11,212 nucleotides of DNA from Reyranella sp. Lineage in GTDB: Bacteria > Pseudomonadota > Alphaproteobacteria > Reyranellales > Reyranellaceae. Under the pieces are notes generated by a model. That model ran no database searches and was not told the origin of the DNA. It worked only from the letters and a program-made list of their open reading frames with translations. Position 1 is the stretch's first letter, and each line of letters opens with the position of its first letter. Where the stretch lies: assembly GCA_030679805.1 (NCBI GenBank), contig JAUXST010000439.1, forward strand, positions 1 to 11,212, read 5' to 3'. Of the stretch, positions 1-7,013 are shown piece by piece. A program made the position numbers and the translations under genes.

Positions 1-909
1 GCCCTTCTCGCAGAAGCCGAGGTCTTCCAGCTGCATCAGCACCGTGATGGTGAAGCTGTCGTAGATCGAGGCGTACTTGATGTCGGCGGGCTTGACGCCG
101 GCTTCGGCGAAGGCCGCAGCGCCGCTGAAGCGTGCGCCCGAGTAGGTGAGATCGACCTTGCCGCCCATCTGGGTCTTCACGAACTCCCCGGCACCGATCA
201 GCTTGACCTTTGGCCGCTTGAGCTTGGCCGCGATCTCGGGCGCCACCACGACGATGGCGCCGCCGCCGTCGGTGATGACGCAGCAGTCGAGCCGGTGCAG
301 CGGATCGGAGATCATCGGTGAGTTCACCACCTCCTCGACCGTCACCACGTCGCGCAGCAGCGCATGCGGATTGTGCTGGGCGTGGTGCGAGGCCGCGACC
401 TTGATCCAGGCGAGCTGCTCGGACGTGGTGCCGAACTCGTGCATGTGACGCATGGCGCACATGGCGTACATGTTCACCACCGTCGGCCCGTACGGGAACT
501 CGAAGGGTTCGTCCGGCGTCGGCGTGCCGCCGCGGCTGCGCGGCACCGTGCCGGTCGCCATGCCCTCGGCGCGCGGCCGGCCGGCGAGCGTGATCAGCGC
601 CACCTTGCACTTGCCGGCGGCGATCGCCTCGGCTGCGTGCCCGACATGGAGCACATAGGACGAGCCGCCGGTGTCGGTCGAATCGACGTGGCGCGGCTTC
701 AGCCCCATGTACTCGACCATCGACATCGGCCCTAGGCCGGGCGCGTCGCCGGCGCAGAAATAGCCGTCGACGTCGTCCTTGGTGAGGCCGGCGTCTTCCA
801 ACGCGCCCTTGGCGCACTGGGCATGGATTTGCGCCAGCGAGATGTCCTTGGCGAGCCGCGTCGGATGCTCGTAGATGCCGGCAATATAGGCTTTGCCCTT
901 GATGCTCAT
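1..909 (-). CDS. SCP2-type thiolase-like protein lacking the nucleophilic Cys (3' end off the window)
   Basis: I translated this leftward frame from ATG at 909. It stays open for 303 codons to the window edge, so the C-terminus is missing (family members are usually about 380-400 residues). The N-terminus MSIKGKAYIAGIYEHPTR, the segment SDPLHRLDCCVITDGGGA (residues 201-218) and YDSFTITVLMQLEDLGF (283-299) are typical of the SCP2/lipid-transfer thiolase family. Classical thiolases carry their acylated Cys in a CxSG motif near residue 85-90. Here the equivalent stretch is TDTGGSSYVLHVGHA (78-92), with no Cys. Such proteins are annotated as acetyl-CoA acetyltransferases, but Cys-less relatives include the Ltp2-type steroid side-chain retro-aldolases, which work with a DUF35 partner. 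An aldolase or other CoA-thioester role is therefore more likely than true thiolysis (inference). A partner gene would lie beyond the left edge. A G-rich but weak ribosome site (921-927) precedes the start. The fold is sure, the reaction is not. Confidence 0.9.
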   Translation of the reverse strand, partial: MSIKGKAYIAGIYEHPTRLAKDISLAQIHAQCAKGALEDAGLTKDDVDGYFCAGDAPGLGPMSMVEYMGLKPRHVDSTDTGGSSYVLHVGHAAEAIAAGKCKVALITLAGRPRAEGMATGTVPRSRGGTPTPDEPFEFPYGPTVVNMYAMCAMRHMHEFGTTSEQLAWIKVAASHHAQHNPHALLRDVVTVEEVVNSPMISDPLHRLDCCVITDGGGAIVVVAPEIAAKLKRPKVKLIGAGEFVKTQMGGKVDLTYSGARFSGAAAFAEAGVKPADIKYASIYDSFTITVLMQLEDLGFCEKG

Positions 910-931
910 TGGTGGGCCGTCCCCCTGGTCA

Positions 932-1016
932 TTGTGCGGTGCACATGTTGGGCGATCGGAGGCTCACAGGAAAGTGCGCTCTTTCGCTGCGAAAAATGGT
1001 GCTAGGCTCTGCGAAA
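932..1016. promoter_or_regulatory. Divergent control region with palindromes and an in-phase direct repeat
   Basis: The 128 bp between the divergent thiolase (start 909) and exported hydrolase (start 1038) contain three symmetrical elements. TGTGC-GGT-GCACA is a perfect inverted repeat at 933-945. TTTCGC-T-GCGAAA is a perfect 13-bp palindrome at 982-994. CTGCGAAA occurs at 987-994 and again at 1009-1016, so the copies are 22 bp apart, about two helical turns. This arrangement suits a dimeric regulator controlling one or both genes. I find no convincing -35/-10 pair and cannot name the regulator. Confidence 0.35.
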
Positions 1017-1037
1017 CAATCTTGGGGGGCTCGTCCA

Positions 1038-1850
1038 ATGATCTTCCGTCTTCTTTCCGCCATCACCGCGGCTTGCCTGGCGTTCGCGGGCACCGCCCAT
1101 GCGCAGGGCAAGGCCGAACTGCTGTGGTACAGCCAGGCCGCCTTCAAGCTCACCACGCCCGGCGGCAAGGTGATCATGATCGATCCCTGGATCATGGGTG
1201 CCACCAAGATCCCGCCCGAGCTCAAGGACCTCGGCAAGATCGGCAAGGTCGACTTGGTCCTGGTGACCCACGGCCACGGCGACCATCTCGGCGACGCCAT
1301 GGAAATCGCCAAGACGAACAACGTCCCGATGTGGGCACCGGCGGGCCTCAACCAATGGCTGGCGACACTGGGCATGATGCCGGCCAACCTGGTGCCGCGC
1401 ATGAACAAAGGCGGCACGATCGAGCCCTTCCCCGGCGTCAAGATCACCATGGTGCACGCCGAGCACTCCTCGGAGATGATCCTGAAGGATCCGGCGACCG
1501 GCAAGAACACCAGCTATCCCGCCGGCGAGCCGGTCGGCTTCATCATCCAGCTCGAGAACGGCTTCAAGATCTACCACATGGGCGACACCGGCCTGTTCGG
1601 CGACATGAAGCTGATCGGCGAGTACTACAAGCCCGACCTGCTGCTGGTGCCGATCGGCGGCCATTACGTCATGGACCCGAAGGATGCCGCCTACGCCGCC
1701 AAGGAGCTGATCAAGCCCAAGATGGCCTGGCCGATGCACTATGCCAGCAACCCGTTCCTCCGGGGCACGCCGGCCGAATTCAAGGCGGCGCTGGGCCAGA
1801 CATCGATCCAGGTGATCGACGCCGAACCGGGGACCAAGAAGACCTTCTAG
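1038..1850 (+). CDS. Exported MBL-fold metal-dependent hydrolase, UPF0173-like
   Basis: This 270-residue protein belongs to the metallo-beta-lactamase superfamily, closest in appearance to the UPF0173/UlaG-like metal-dependent hydrolases. Metal-site residues visible are H78-x-H80-x-D82-H83 (THGHGDH), H143 (HAEHSS), D183 (MGDTG) and H234 (PMHY). The substrate is unknown for most of this family. The ATG at 1038 is chosen because it begins a clear signal peptide: a short basic N-terminus, a hydrophobic stretch to about residue 17, and AHA at 20-22 with cleavage expected before Gln23. A G-run (about 1023-1029) may serve as ribosome site. Upstream in-frame starts would place extra residues before the signal and are less likely. 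Most UPF0173 members lack a signal peptide, so a periplasmic location is a distinctive point. Its stop is 20 bp from the convergent methyltransferase stop. Confidence 0.88.
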   Translation: MIFRLLSAITAACLAFAGTAHAQGKAELLWYSQAAFKLTTPGGKVIMIDPWIMGATKIPPELKDLGKIGKVDLVLVTHGHGDHLGDAMEIAKTNNVPMWAPAGLNQWLATLGMMPANLVPRMNKGGTIEPFPGVKITMVHAEHSSEMILKDPATGKNTSYPAGEPVGFIIQLENGFKIYHMGDTGLFGDMKLIGEYYKPDLLLVPIGGHYVMDPKDAAYAAKELIKPKMAWPMHYASNPFLRGTPAEFKAALGQTSIQVIDAEPGTKKTF

Positions 1851-1870
1851 TCGTCCCTCTCGAGGACGGC

Positions 1871-2485
1871 CTACCAAACCGCCTTCGGATGATCGTATCT
1901 GTCGATCATCCTTTCCTCGACGCCGAGCGTGGACCAACCGGAAGCAAACAGCCGGTCCACGGTTGCGCGGTCGAAGAACCGCTTGGGCTCACCCTCGACC
2001 AGATAGTAATCCTTGTCGATCTCGGGATGGCCACTCGCCCCGAAGTGACGGTCGTTGGTCGAATTGAGCCGGCACAGCAGCACACCTTGCGGCCGAAGCA
2101 CCCGGCGCACACGCTCCGCCAGGATGCAGGTCTCTCCCCATGGAAAGTAATGCAGCGACAGGCTGGCGATCGCCACGCCGGCGCCACCGTCGCCGACCGG
2201 GAACGCCGCGCGGATATCTCGGCAGTGAACTTCAGCCGACGGCACGCGCTCCCTTGCCCGGGCAACCGCGTCGGCCGACACCTCGACCGCGACGACGCGG
2301 TGCCCCGCCTCAACAAGTGTGGCGGTGTCGCGTCCGCCGCCACAGCCGAGTTCGAGCACGGGCTGATCACCGGTACGCTCGGCGACCAGTGGCAGCCAAC
2401 GCGCAAGCCAGGGATCAGTCGCCGGCAACGTCGCGCGCGCCGGGCGTCCGGGCCCGGAATTCCTCGGGTGCCTCGCGGCCGGCAT
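1871..2485 (-). CDS. Class I SAM-dependent methyltransferase
   Basis: This 204-residue protein has a Rossmann-type methyltransferase domain. The SAM-binding motif I is LELGCGGGRDT (residues 44-54), followed by the acidic strand end VVAVEVS (E68, expected to contact the SAM ribose) and CRDIRAAFP, which fits the adenine-binding motif. SLSLHYFPW and RVRRVLRPQGVLL match the motif-IV and post-motif regions of small-molecule methyltransferases of the Methyltransf_11/25 type. The substrate cannot be told. The ATG at 2485 has an AGAAGG ribosome site about 9 bp upstream, but it makes the gene overlap the end of the LLM gene by 71 bp. A TTG at 2428 (codon 20, just ahead of the conserved domain) would cut the overlap to 14 bp and is a real alternative. 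The gene lies downstream of, and very probably in one transcript with, the LLM monooxygenase. Confidence 0.82.
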   Translation of the reverse strand: MPAARHPRNSGPGRPARATLPATDPWLARWLPLVAERTGDQPVLELGCGGGRDTATLVEAGHRVVAVEVSADAVARARERVPSAEVHCRDIRAAFPVGDGGAGVAIASLSLHYFPWGETCILAERVRRVLRPQGVLLCRLNSTNDRHFGASGHPEIDKDYYLVEGEPKRFFDRATVDRLFASGWSTLGVEERMIDRYDHPKAVW

Positions 2486-3629
2486 CGGTGAAGGCCTTCT
2501 TCACGGCGGCCACGTTGGGGCCGAAGATGCCCTTGCGGTTGTCCTTGGCCCACTGGTTCGAGTTGACGATGGTATCGAGCGAACCCTGGAAGCGCGGCAT
2601 CACATAGCGCGCGAACAGCTCGTAGGAGCGCAGGATGCTTTCGCGGCTCGCCCATTCATGGGCGCGGAACAGCACGCCGCCGAAGCCGCCATTGGAATAG
2701 CCCAGCAGCCGCTCGATGCCCTTGGCCACGGTGTCGGGATTGCCGACGAGGGTCGTGCCCATTTTTACGCCGTCGCGCAGCGGATCGTCGGCGCGGCCCG
2801 GTGGGCGGCCCAAGGTGTCCTCGAAATAGGTCACGGTCTCGTTGCGTTCGCCAGCATAGACCTCACGCAGCGCCTGCTCGTCGTCCTCGGCCACGTGCGC
2901 GTTCACCACGACCCGCCACTTGGAACGGTCGGCCGTGTGGCCGTGTTTGGCCGCGGTCTCCTCGTAGATGCCCCACTGCTTGCCCAGCATCTCCGGTCCG
3001 CCGGGAATGCCGGCGCCGATCGACAGCACGCCGAGGCCATGCTTGCCGGCGGCGATCATGCCCGAGGGCGTGATGGTGCTGGCGCAGGCGATGGGGAAAT
3101 GCGGATAGCTATAGGGTGCCAGATGCAGGCGCGCTTCCTTGAGCTCGAACCAGTCGGTCTTCATCGTGACCGGCTCCTCGCATTTCAGCAGCGCCATGAT
3201 GGCGGCCAGCGCTTCTTCCATGCGCGGCCGCTGGGTCGTGGGTTCGATGCCCATCATATAGGCGTCGGACGGCAGCGCACCCGGGCCGCAACCCAGCATT
3301 GTTCTTCCCCGAGACATATGGTCGAGCTGCACGAAGCGGTTCGCCACCATCAGCGGGTGGTGATACGGCAGGCTGGTCACACCCGAACCGAGTCGGATGT
3401 AGCGCGTGCGCTCGATGGCGGCGCCGATGAAGACTTCCGGCGAGGCGATGGTCTCCCAGCCGGCGGAATGGTGCTCGCCGATCCAGGCTTCGTCGTAGCC
3501 CAGTTCGTCGATCCATTCGATCAGCTCCATGTCGCGCGCCATGCCGAGCGTCGGATTCTCGCCGACGCGATGAAACGGCGCCAGGAAGATGCCGAATGTG
3601 AGCCCCTTGTGATTGCCGGTCTGTGCCAT
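2415..3629 (-). CDS. LLM-class flavin-dependent monooxygenase (luciferase-like, limonene-monooxygenase-type)
   Basis: This 404-residue protein is a bacterial-luciferase-like monooxygenase that would use reduced FMN, supplied by a separate reductase, and O2 to oxidise an organic substrate. The family pattern is very clear: TFGIFLAPFH near the N-terminus (11-20), WIGEHH (49-54), IRLGSGVTSLPYHHPLMVA (78-96), LDHMSRGR (102-109) and LGCGPGALPSDAYMMGI (112-128). The pattern and length resemble proteins annotated as limonene 1,2-monooxygenase or alkanal monooxygenase alpha chain, but the substrate cannot be assigned. I choose ATG 3629 because GGAGG (3635-3639) lies 5 bp upstream and the homologous region starts directly after. 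No flavin reductase gene is visible in the window. The gene is divergent from the CoA-transferase operon across 76 bp and is followed by an overlapping methyltransferase. Confidence 0.93.
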   Translation of the reverse strand: MAQTGNHKGLTFGIFLAPFHRVGENPTLGMARDMELIEWIDELGYDEAWIGEHHSAGWETIASPEVFIGAAIERTRYIRLGSGVTSLPYHHPLMVANRFVQLDHMSRGRTMLGCGPGALPSDAYMMGIEPTTQRPRMEEALAAIMALLKCEEPVTMKTDWFELKEARLHLAPYSYPHFPIACASTITPSGMIAAGKHGLGVLSIGAGIPGGPEMLGKQWGIYEETAAKHGHTADRSKWRVVVNAHVAEDDEQALREVYAGERNETVTYFEDTLGRPPGRADDPLRDGVKMGTTLVGNPDTVAKGIERLLGYSNGGFGGVLFRAHEWASRESILRSYELFARYVMPRFQGSLDTIVNSNQWAKDNRKGIFGPNVAAVKKAFTDAGREAPEEFRARTPGARDVAGD

Positions 3630-3705
3630 CAAGTCCTCCGTGGATCGCGACCGTAGCACGCACGAAACGTTGACCGAAGCCACGGCTTGCGCCGATCATC
3701 GGCAG
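3630..3705. promoter_or_regulatory. Divergent 76-bp spacer with two adjacent perfect palindromes
   Basis: This spacer must hold the control signals of both the leftward LLM gene and the rightward CoA-transferase operon. It contains AAGCC-AC-GGCTT (3677-3688) and GCCGAT-C-ATCGGC (3691-3703), both perfect inverted repeats and only 2 bp apart. The second ends 2 bp before the CoA-transferase ATG. A TTGACC hexamer (3670-3675) could be a rightward -35 box, but no good -10 follows at normal spacing. Binding of a regulator at the palindromes could block transcription or translation start of the right operon. They could equally fold as RNA hairpins over the start codon. The function is inferred from position only. 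Confidence 0.35.
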
Positions 3706-4815
3706 ATGGACGCACCCGACGATCTGCCGCTTCGGCGCTTCACGCTCATCGAAGTGAACGATGCAAAGGTGCCGCTCTGCCTGCGTCTGGCGACCTCGCT
3801 CGCCGCCAAGATCGCGGCCGACCTTGGCGCCGATGTGCTCAAGGTTGAACCACCCGGCGGCGATCCGGTGCGCCGCGCGCCGCCGTTCCTGCCGCAGGGC
3901 GGAAGCGCGCTCTTTCAGTTCCTCAACACGTCGAAGCGCTCGCTGGTGCTCGATCTCGCGAGTGACACCGGCCGAACCGCCCTCAAGGGCCTGCTTGAAA
4001 AGGCCGACGCCGTGCTGTTCGAGGAGCCGACCGTCGCGGCGCCGCTGTTGCGCGCCTCGCGCGCGACGCCGATCGAGATCGCGGCGTTTCCGGTCGAGAT
4101 GAACGCCGCCGCCCGGCCGGTCAGCGAGTTCGCCATCCTGGCGTTGGGTGGCCTGCTGCACATGGTGGGCGAGCCCGAACGCAAGCCACTCCGTCTGGGT
4201 GGCCATCAGGCCTCTTACGCCGCGGGCCTCACTGCCTTTACCGGCCTTGCCGCCGTCCTCGCCGCCCGCGACGCCGGCCAGACGGCGCCACCCGTCCGCG
4301 TATCGCTGACTGAAGTGATGCAGTGGGTGAACTGGAAAGCAGCGTCCGGCGCGGAAGCCGGCGGCACATCGCCCGGCCGCGAAGGCAAGAACTCGGAATT
4401 CCAGATCGTGCCCTGCCGCGACGGCCATGTCGCCGTCGTCTACACCGCCACGCAGTGGCCGGCGATGCGCGCCCTGATCGGCGATCCGCGCCTTGGCGAT
4501 CCAAAGTTCAACATCCGCGCCGGCCGGCGCCAGCACATCGTCGAGCTGTACGAGATCATCACGCCGTGGTTCGCGGACAAGACGCGCGCCGAGATCCAGA
4601 CGATGGCGCAGGCCAAGGGCGTGCCGTTCGGCCCGATCTTCTCGCCCGCCGAACTACTGCAGACCGAGCAGTATGTCGCGCGCGGCTTCCTGGCCACCAT
4701 GGATCACCCGACACTCGGCACGCTGCGTTTGCCGCAATTGCCCGTGCAGTGGAATGGCCGTTCGTTTGCTCCCAGACCTGCACCTGAACTGCCAGCGCCG
4801 GAGCTGGCAGCATGA
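3706..4815 (+). CDS. CaiB/BaiF family III CoA-transferase subunit without the catalytic Asp
   Basis: This 369-residue protein has the family III CoA-transferase fold: KIAADLGADVLKVEPPGGDPVRR (35-57) in the N-terminal CoA-binding region and FLNTSKRSLVLDL (72-84). Family III enzymes move CoA between carboxylic acids through an aspartyl-CoA thioester at an Asp near residue 169 (Frc, CaiB). Counting back from the conserved AAR, the equivalent stretch is RLGGHQASYAAG (163-174). It has no Asp, with Ala169 about where the Asp should be. The usual N-terminal VLDxxxxxAGP pattern is also degraded (IEVNDAKVPLCLRLA). The protein is therefore probably a non-catalytic partner of the next gene, to which it is joined by an ATGA overlap. 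ATG 3706 is the only sensible start, because the earlier in-frame ATG lies inside the divergent LLM gene. No strong ribosome site is seen. Substrate unknown. Confidence 0.9.
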   Translation: MDAPDDLPLRRFTLIEVNDAKVPLCLRLATSLAAKIAADLGADVLKVEPPGGDPVRRAPPFLPQGGSALFQFLNTSKRSLVLDLASDTGRTALKGLLEKADAVLFEEPTVAAPLLRASRATPIEIAAFPVEMNAAARPVSEFAILALGGLLHMVGEPERKPLRLGGHQASYAAGLTAFTGLAAVLAARDAGQTAPPVRVSLTEVMQWVNWKAASGAEAGGTSPGREGKNSEFQIVPCRDGHVAVVYTATQWPAMRALIGDPRLGDPKFNIRAGRRQHIVELYEIITPWFADKTRAEIQTMAQAKGVPFGPIFSPAELLQTEQYVARGFLATMDHPTLGTLRLPQLPVQWNGRSFAPRPAPELPAPELAA

Positions 4816-5939
4816 GCGCGCGTCCACTCAGCGGCATCCGCGTCCTCGACTTCGGCCTGCTGACGGCCGGCGCCAATACGTCGGCCATGCTGGCCGACCT
4901 CGGCGCCGACGTGATCAAGATCGAATCGGGCGCCTATCTCGATCCCTTTCGCGTCGTCGGCAAGCCCGACGATGACGACGGCTGGTGGAACCGCTCGCCG
5001 CAGTTCCGCTTCACCAACCGCAACAAGCGCGGGCTCGCGCTCAACCTGAAAGATCCCGAGGGCCAGCGCGTCATCCGCGAGCTGGCGGCGCACTGCGACG
5101 TCGTGGTCGAGAATTTCCGCCGCGGCGTGCTCGACCGAGCGGGCCTCGGCTACAAGGACTTGAGTGCCGCCAATCCGCGCCTCGTGTTCGCCGCCATCTC
5201 GAGCCAGGGCGATACCGGGCCGGAGCGCATGAACGTCTCGTTCGGATCAACGCTCGACGCCACGTCGGGCATCGCTTCCCTCACCGGCTACGCGGGCGAG
5301 GAGCCGCGCATCTCGGGCATGGACGTGAACTACCCCGACCAGATCGTGTCGCTGTTCGCCACCGGCATCGTGATCTCGGCGGTCATGGCGGCGCGCCGCA
5401 CCGGCAAGGGGGCCTTCCTTGATTTCTCCCAGCGTGAGGTCGCCTCCTTCACCCTGGGTGAGGAGATCCTCGCCGCCTCGGCCGATCCCGCGCGGCCGAA
5501 CGGCCGCCACGGCAACAACGAAGAAAGTGTGGCACAGCAGGACACCTATCGCTGCAAGGGCGGACGCTGGATCGCCGTTACGCTCGGCACGCCGGATGCC
5601 GCCCTCGAAGCCTTCTGCGCCAGCCACGACAGCGCAGCCGCCGTCGCTGCCTTGCTGGCACGCGGCATTGCCGCCGCGCCCTGCAATGACGGCAACGATC
5701 TTCTGCGCGATACGGCGCTGCAGGGCGTGACGTTGGTTCGCGACGACCGCGGCGGCCTGGTGAAGGGTCTGCCCTACCGCCTCGGCGGCAAAGGCATCAC
5801 CATCCAACGCCCCGGCCCCGACCTCGGCCAGCACACCTGCGAGGTGCTGCGCGAATTGCTGGGCTACGACGACGCACAATTGAAGAGACTGGCGGAGGCG
5901 GGCGTCACCTCCACGACGCCCACTGTTGGAGAGATTTGA
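4812..5939 (+). CDS. CaiB/BaiF family III CoA-transferase, Asp-containing subunit
   Basis: This 375-residue protein is a second family III CoA-transferase. It shows LSGIRVLDFGLLTAGANTS (6-24), MLADLGADVIKIES (26-39), NRNKRGLALNLKDPEG (69-84) and VVVENFRRGVLDRAGLGY (97-114). The predicted catalytic Asp is D176 in MDVNYPDQIVS. It lies 19 residues before the conserved AAR (193-195), the spacing expected from formyl-CoA transferase. The enzyme would move CoA from a donor thioester to an organic acid in the cytoplasm. Its ATG overlaps the previous stop (ATGA, 4812-4815), so the two paralogues are translationally coupled and probably form a heteromer. Two-paralogue family III enzymes are known, for example BbsEF of toluene degradation and SmtAB of Chloroflexus. 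It is somewhat shorter than the usual roughly 400 residues. The next gene follows after 3 bp. Confidence 0.93.
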   Translation: MSARPLSGIRVLDFGLLTAGANTSAMLADLGADVIKIESGAYLDPFRVVGKPDDDDGWWNRSPQFRFTNRNKRGLALNLKDPEGQRVIRELAAHCDVVVENFRRGVLDRAGLGYKDLSAANPRLVFAAISSQGDTGPERMNVSFGSTLDATSGIASLTGYAGEEPRISGMDVNYPDQIVSLFATGIVISAVMAARRTGKGAFLDFSQREVASFTLGEEILAASADPARPNGRHGNNEESVAQQDTYRCKGGRWIAVTLGTPDAALEAFCASHDSAAAVAALLARGIAAAPCNDGNDLLRDTALQGVTLVRDDRGGLVKGLPYRLGGKGITIQRPGPDLGQHTCEVLRELLGYDDAQLKRLAEAGVTSTTPTVGEI

Positions 5940-5942
5940 GCC

Positions 5943-6950
5943 ATGGCGCGCGCTGAAGTGAAGAAGCTGATGGAACGCATGGCGATCCCCGCCATCGCCG
6001 CTCCCATGTTCCTGGTGTCCAACCCCGCCCTCACGCTCGCCTGCTGCGCCGAAGGGATCATGGGCAGCTTCCCCGCCCACGGCACGAGGAGCCGCGAGGA
6101 GTTCCAGACCTGGCTCGACGAGATGCAGGAAGGCATGAAGCGCCTAGAGGGCTCGGGCAAGAAACCGGCACCCTGGGCGGTGAACCTCGTCGTCCATGCC
6201 TCCAATCCGCGCTACCTCGGCGACCTGGAGTTGGTCGAGAAGTACAAGGTGCCGGTGGTGCTGACGTCGAAGGGCGCGCCGGGCGACGCCATCAAGCGCA
6301 TCCATGGCTGGGGCGCGGTGGCGCTGCACGACATCGCCAACCGCCGCCACGCCGAGAAGGCGCTCGAAGCTGGCGTCGACGGCGTGATCGCCGTGGCCGG
6401 CGGCGCCGGCGGCCATACCGGCACGATCAATCCCTTCGCCCTCATGAACGAAGTGCGCCAGTTGGGCGATCACTTCGCCGTCGTCCTGGCGGGCGGCCAG
6501 ACCACCGGCCGCGACGTACTGGCAGCCGAGGCGATGGGCGCCGACCTCGCCTATATCGGCACGCGCTTCATCGCCACCCGAGAAGCGATGGCCGCCGCCG
6601 CGCACAAGGACATGATCCTGAAGACCCGCGCGACCGACGTCTTCCTCACAGCCTCGATCGACGGCGCACCGGCCAACTGGCTCGTGCCCAGCCTGCTGGC
6701 GGCCGGCGTCGACCTCGACGTGCTGCGCACGACCCTGCCTGGCAAGATCGTGGCGGCGTCGGAGAACAAGAAGCGCTGGAAGGACATCTATACAGCGGGC
6801 CACGGCGTCGGGAACATCGAGGACATTCCGACGGCGGCCGAGCTTTGTCGGCGGCTGGTGGCGCAATATCGGGCAGCCCGGATGAGCATGACCGACACGC
6901 TTCTTGCTGGTCTCGCCGAAAGCCGGCGCGCGGCGACCGCCGGCGAATAG
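5943..6950 (+). CDS. Class I nitronate monooxygenase-like FMN flavoprotein (2-nitropropane dioxygenase family)
   Basis: This 335-residue TIM-barrel flavoprotein shows family motifs: PAIAAPMFLVSNPAL (16-30), WAVNLVVHASNPR (78-90), VAGGAGGHTGT (151-161), VVLAGGQTTGRDVLAAEAMGA (180-200) and DLAYIGTRFIATREA (201-215). H158 in AGGHTG corresponds to the catalytic His of class I nitronate monooxygenases. LAGGQTTG and YIGTRF fit the FMN-phosphate-binding loops. Characterised members oxidise alkyl nitronates such as propionate-3-nitronate, but many annotated ones have other or unknown roles. In an operon with CoA-transferases, an unrecognised reaction on a CoA thioester is possible (inference). ATG 5943 lies 3 bp after the CoA-transferase stop, with GGAGA at 5929-5933 as ribosome site. 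It is the last gene of the operon, since a hairpin and a 163-bp gap follow. Confidence 0.9.
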   Translation: MARAEVKKLMERMAIPAIAAPMFLVSNPALTLACCAEGIMGSFPAHGTRSREEFQTWLDEMQEGMKRLEGSGKKPAPWAVNLVVHASNPRYLGDLELVEKYKVPVVLTSKGAPGDAIKRIHGWGAVALHDIANRRHAEKALEAGVDGVIAVAGGAGGHTGTINPFALMNEVRQLGDHFAVVLAGGQTTGRDVLAAEAMGADLAYIGTRFIATREAMAAAAHKDMILKTRATDVFLTASIDGAPANWLVPSLLAAGVDLDVLRTTLPGKIVAASENKKRWKDIYTAGHGVGNIEDIPTAAELCRRLVAQYRAARMSMTDTLLAGLAESRRAATAGE

Positions 6951-6971
6951 ACCGGCCGGCGCGCGCCCGAT

Positions 6972-6988
6972 GGCGGCGTCACGCTGCC
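6972..6988 (+). terminator. Possible terminator hairpin after the CoA-transferase operon
   Basis: GGCGGCG and CGCTGCC pair as a 7-bp stem with one G-U pair around a TCA loop, 22 bp after the stop of the nitronate-monooxygenase-like gene. There is no T tract behind it, so it is not a canonical intrinsic terminator. The position fits the end of the operon. Confidence 0.25.
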
Positions 6989-7013
6989 CTCAAGCCACGG
7001 CCCAGCCGCCGGC

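Noticed and set aside
1852..1868. Small hairpin CGTCC/GGACG between convergent stops
   Set aside because: Only 5 bp with a 7-base loop and no T tract on either strand. It is too weak to call a bidirectional terminator, although the position would suit one.
893..2491. 532-codon rightward open frame across the exported hydrolase and methyltransferase genes
   Set aside because: It is out of frame with two well-supported genes, is rich in Arg/Gly/Asp low-complexity sequence and has no recognisable domain. It is a GC-rich shadow frame.
3109..4536. 475-codon leftward open frame opposite the first CoA-transferase and part of the LLM gene
   Set aside because: It spans two divergent genes and their spacer, has the composition of an antisense shadow, and shows no family motif.
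6952..6967. GC-only palindromes CCGGCCGG and GGCGCGCGCC just after the nitronate-monooxygenase-like gene
   Set aside because: Short alternating GC palindromes are expected by chance at this base composition.
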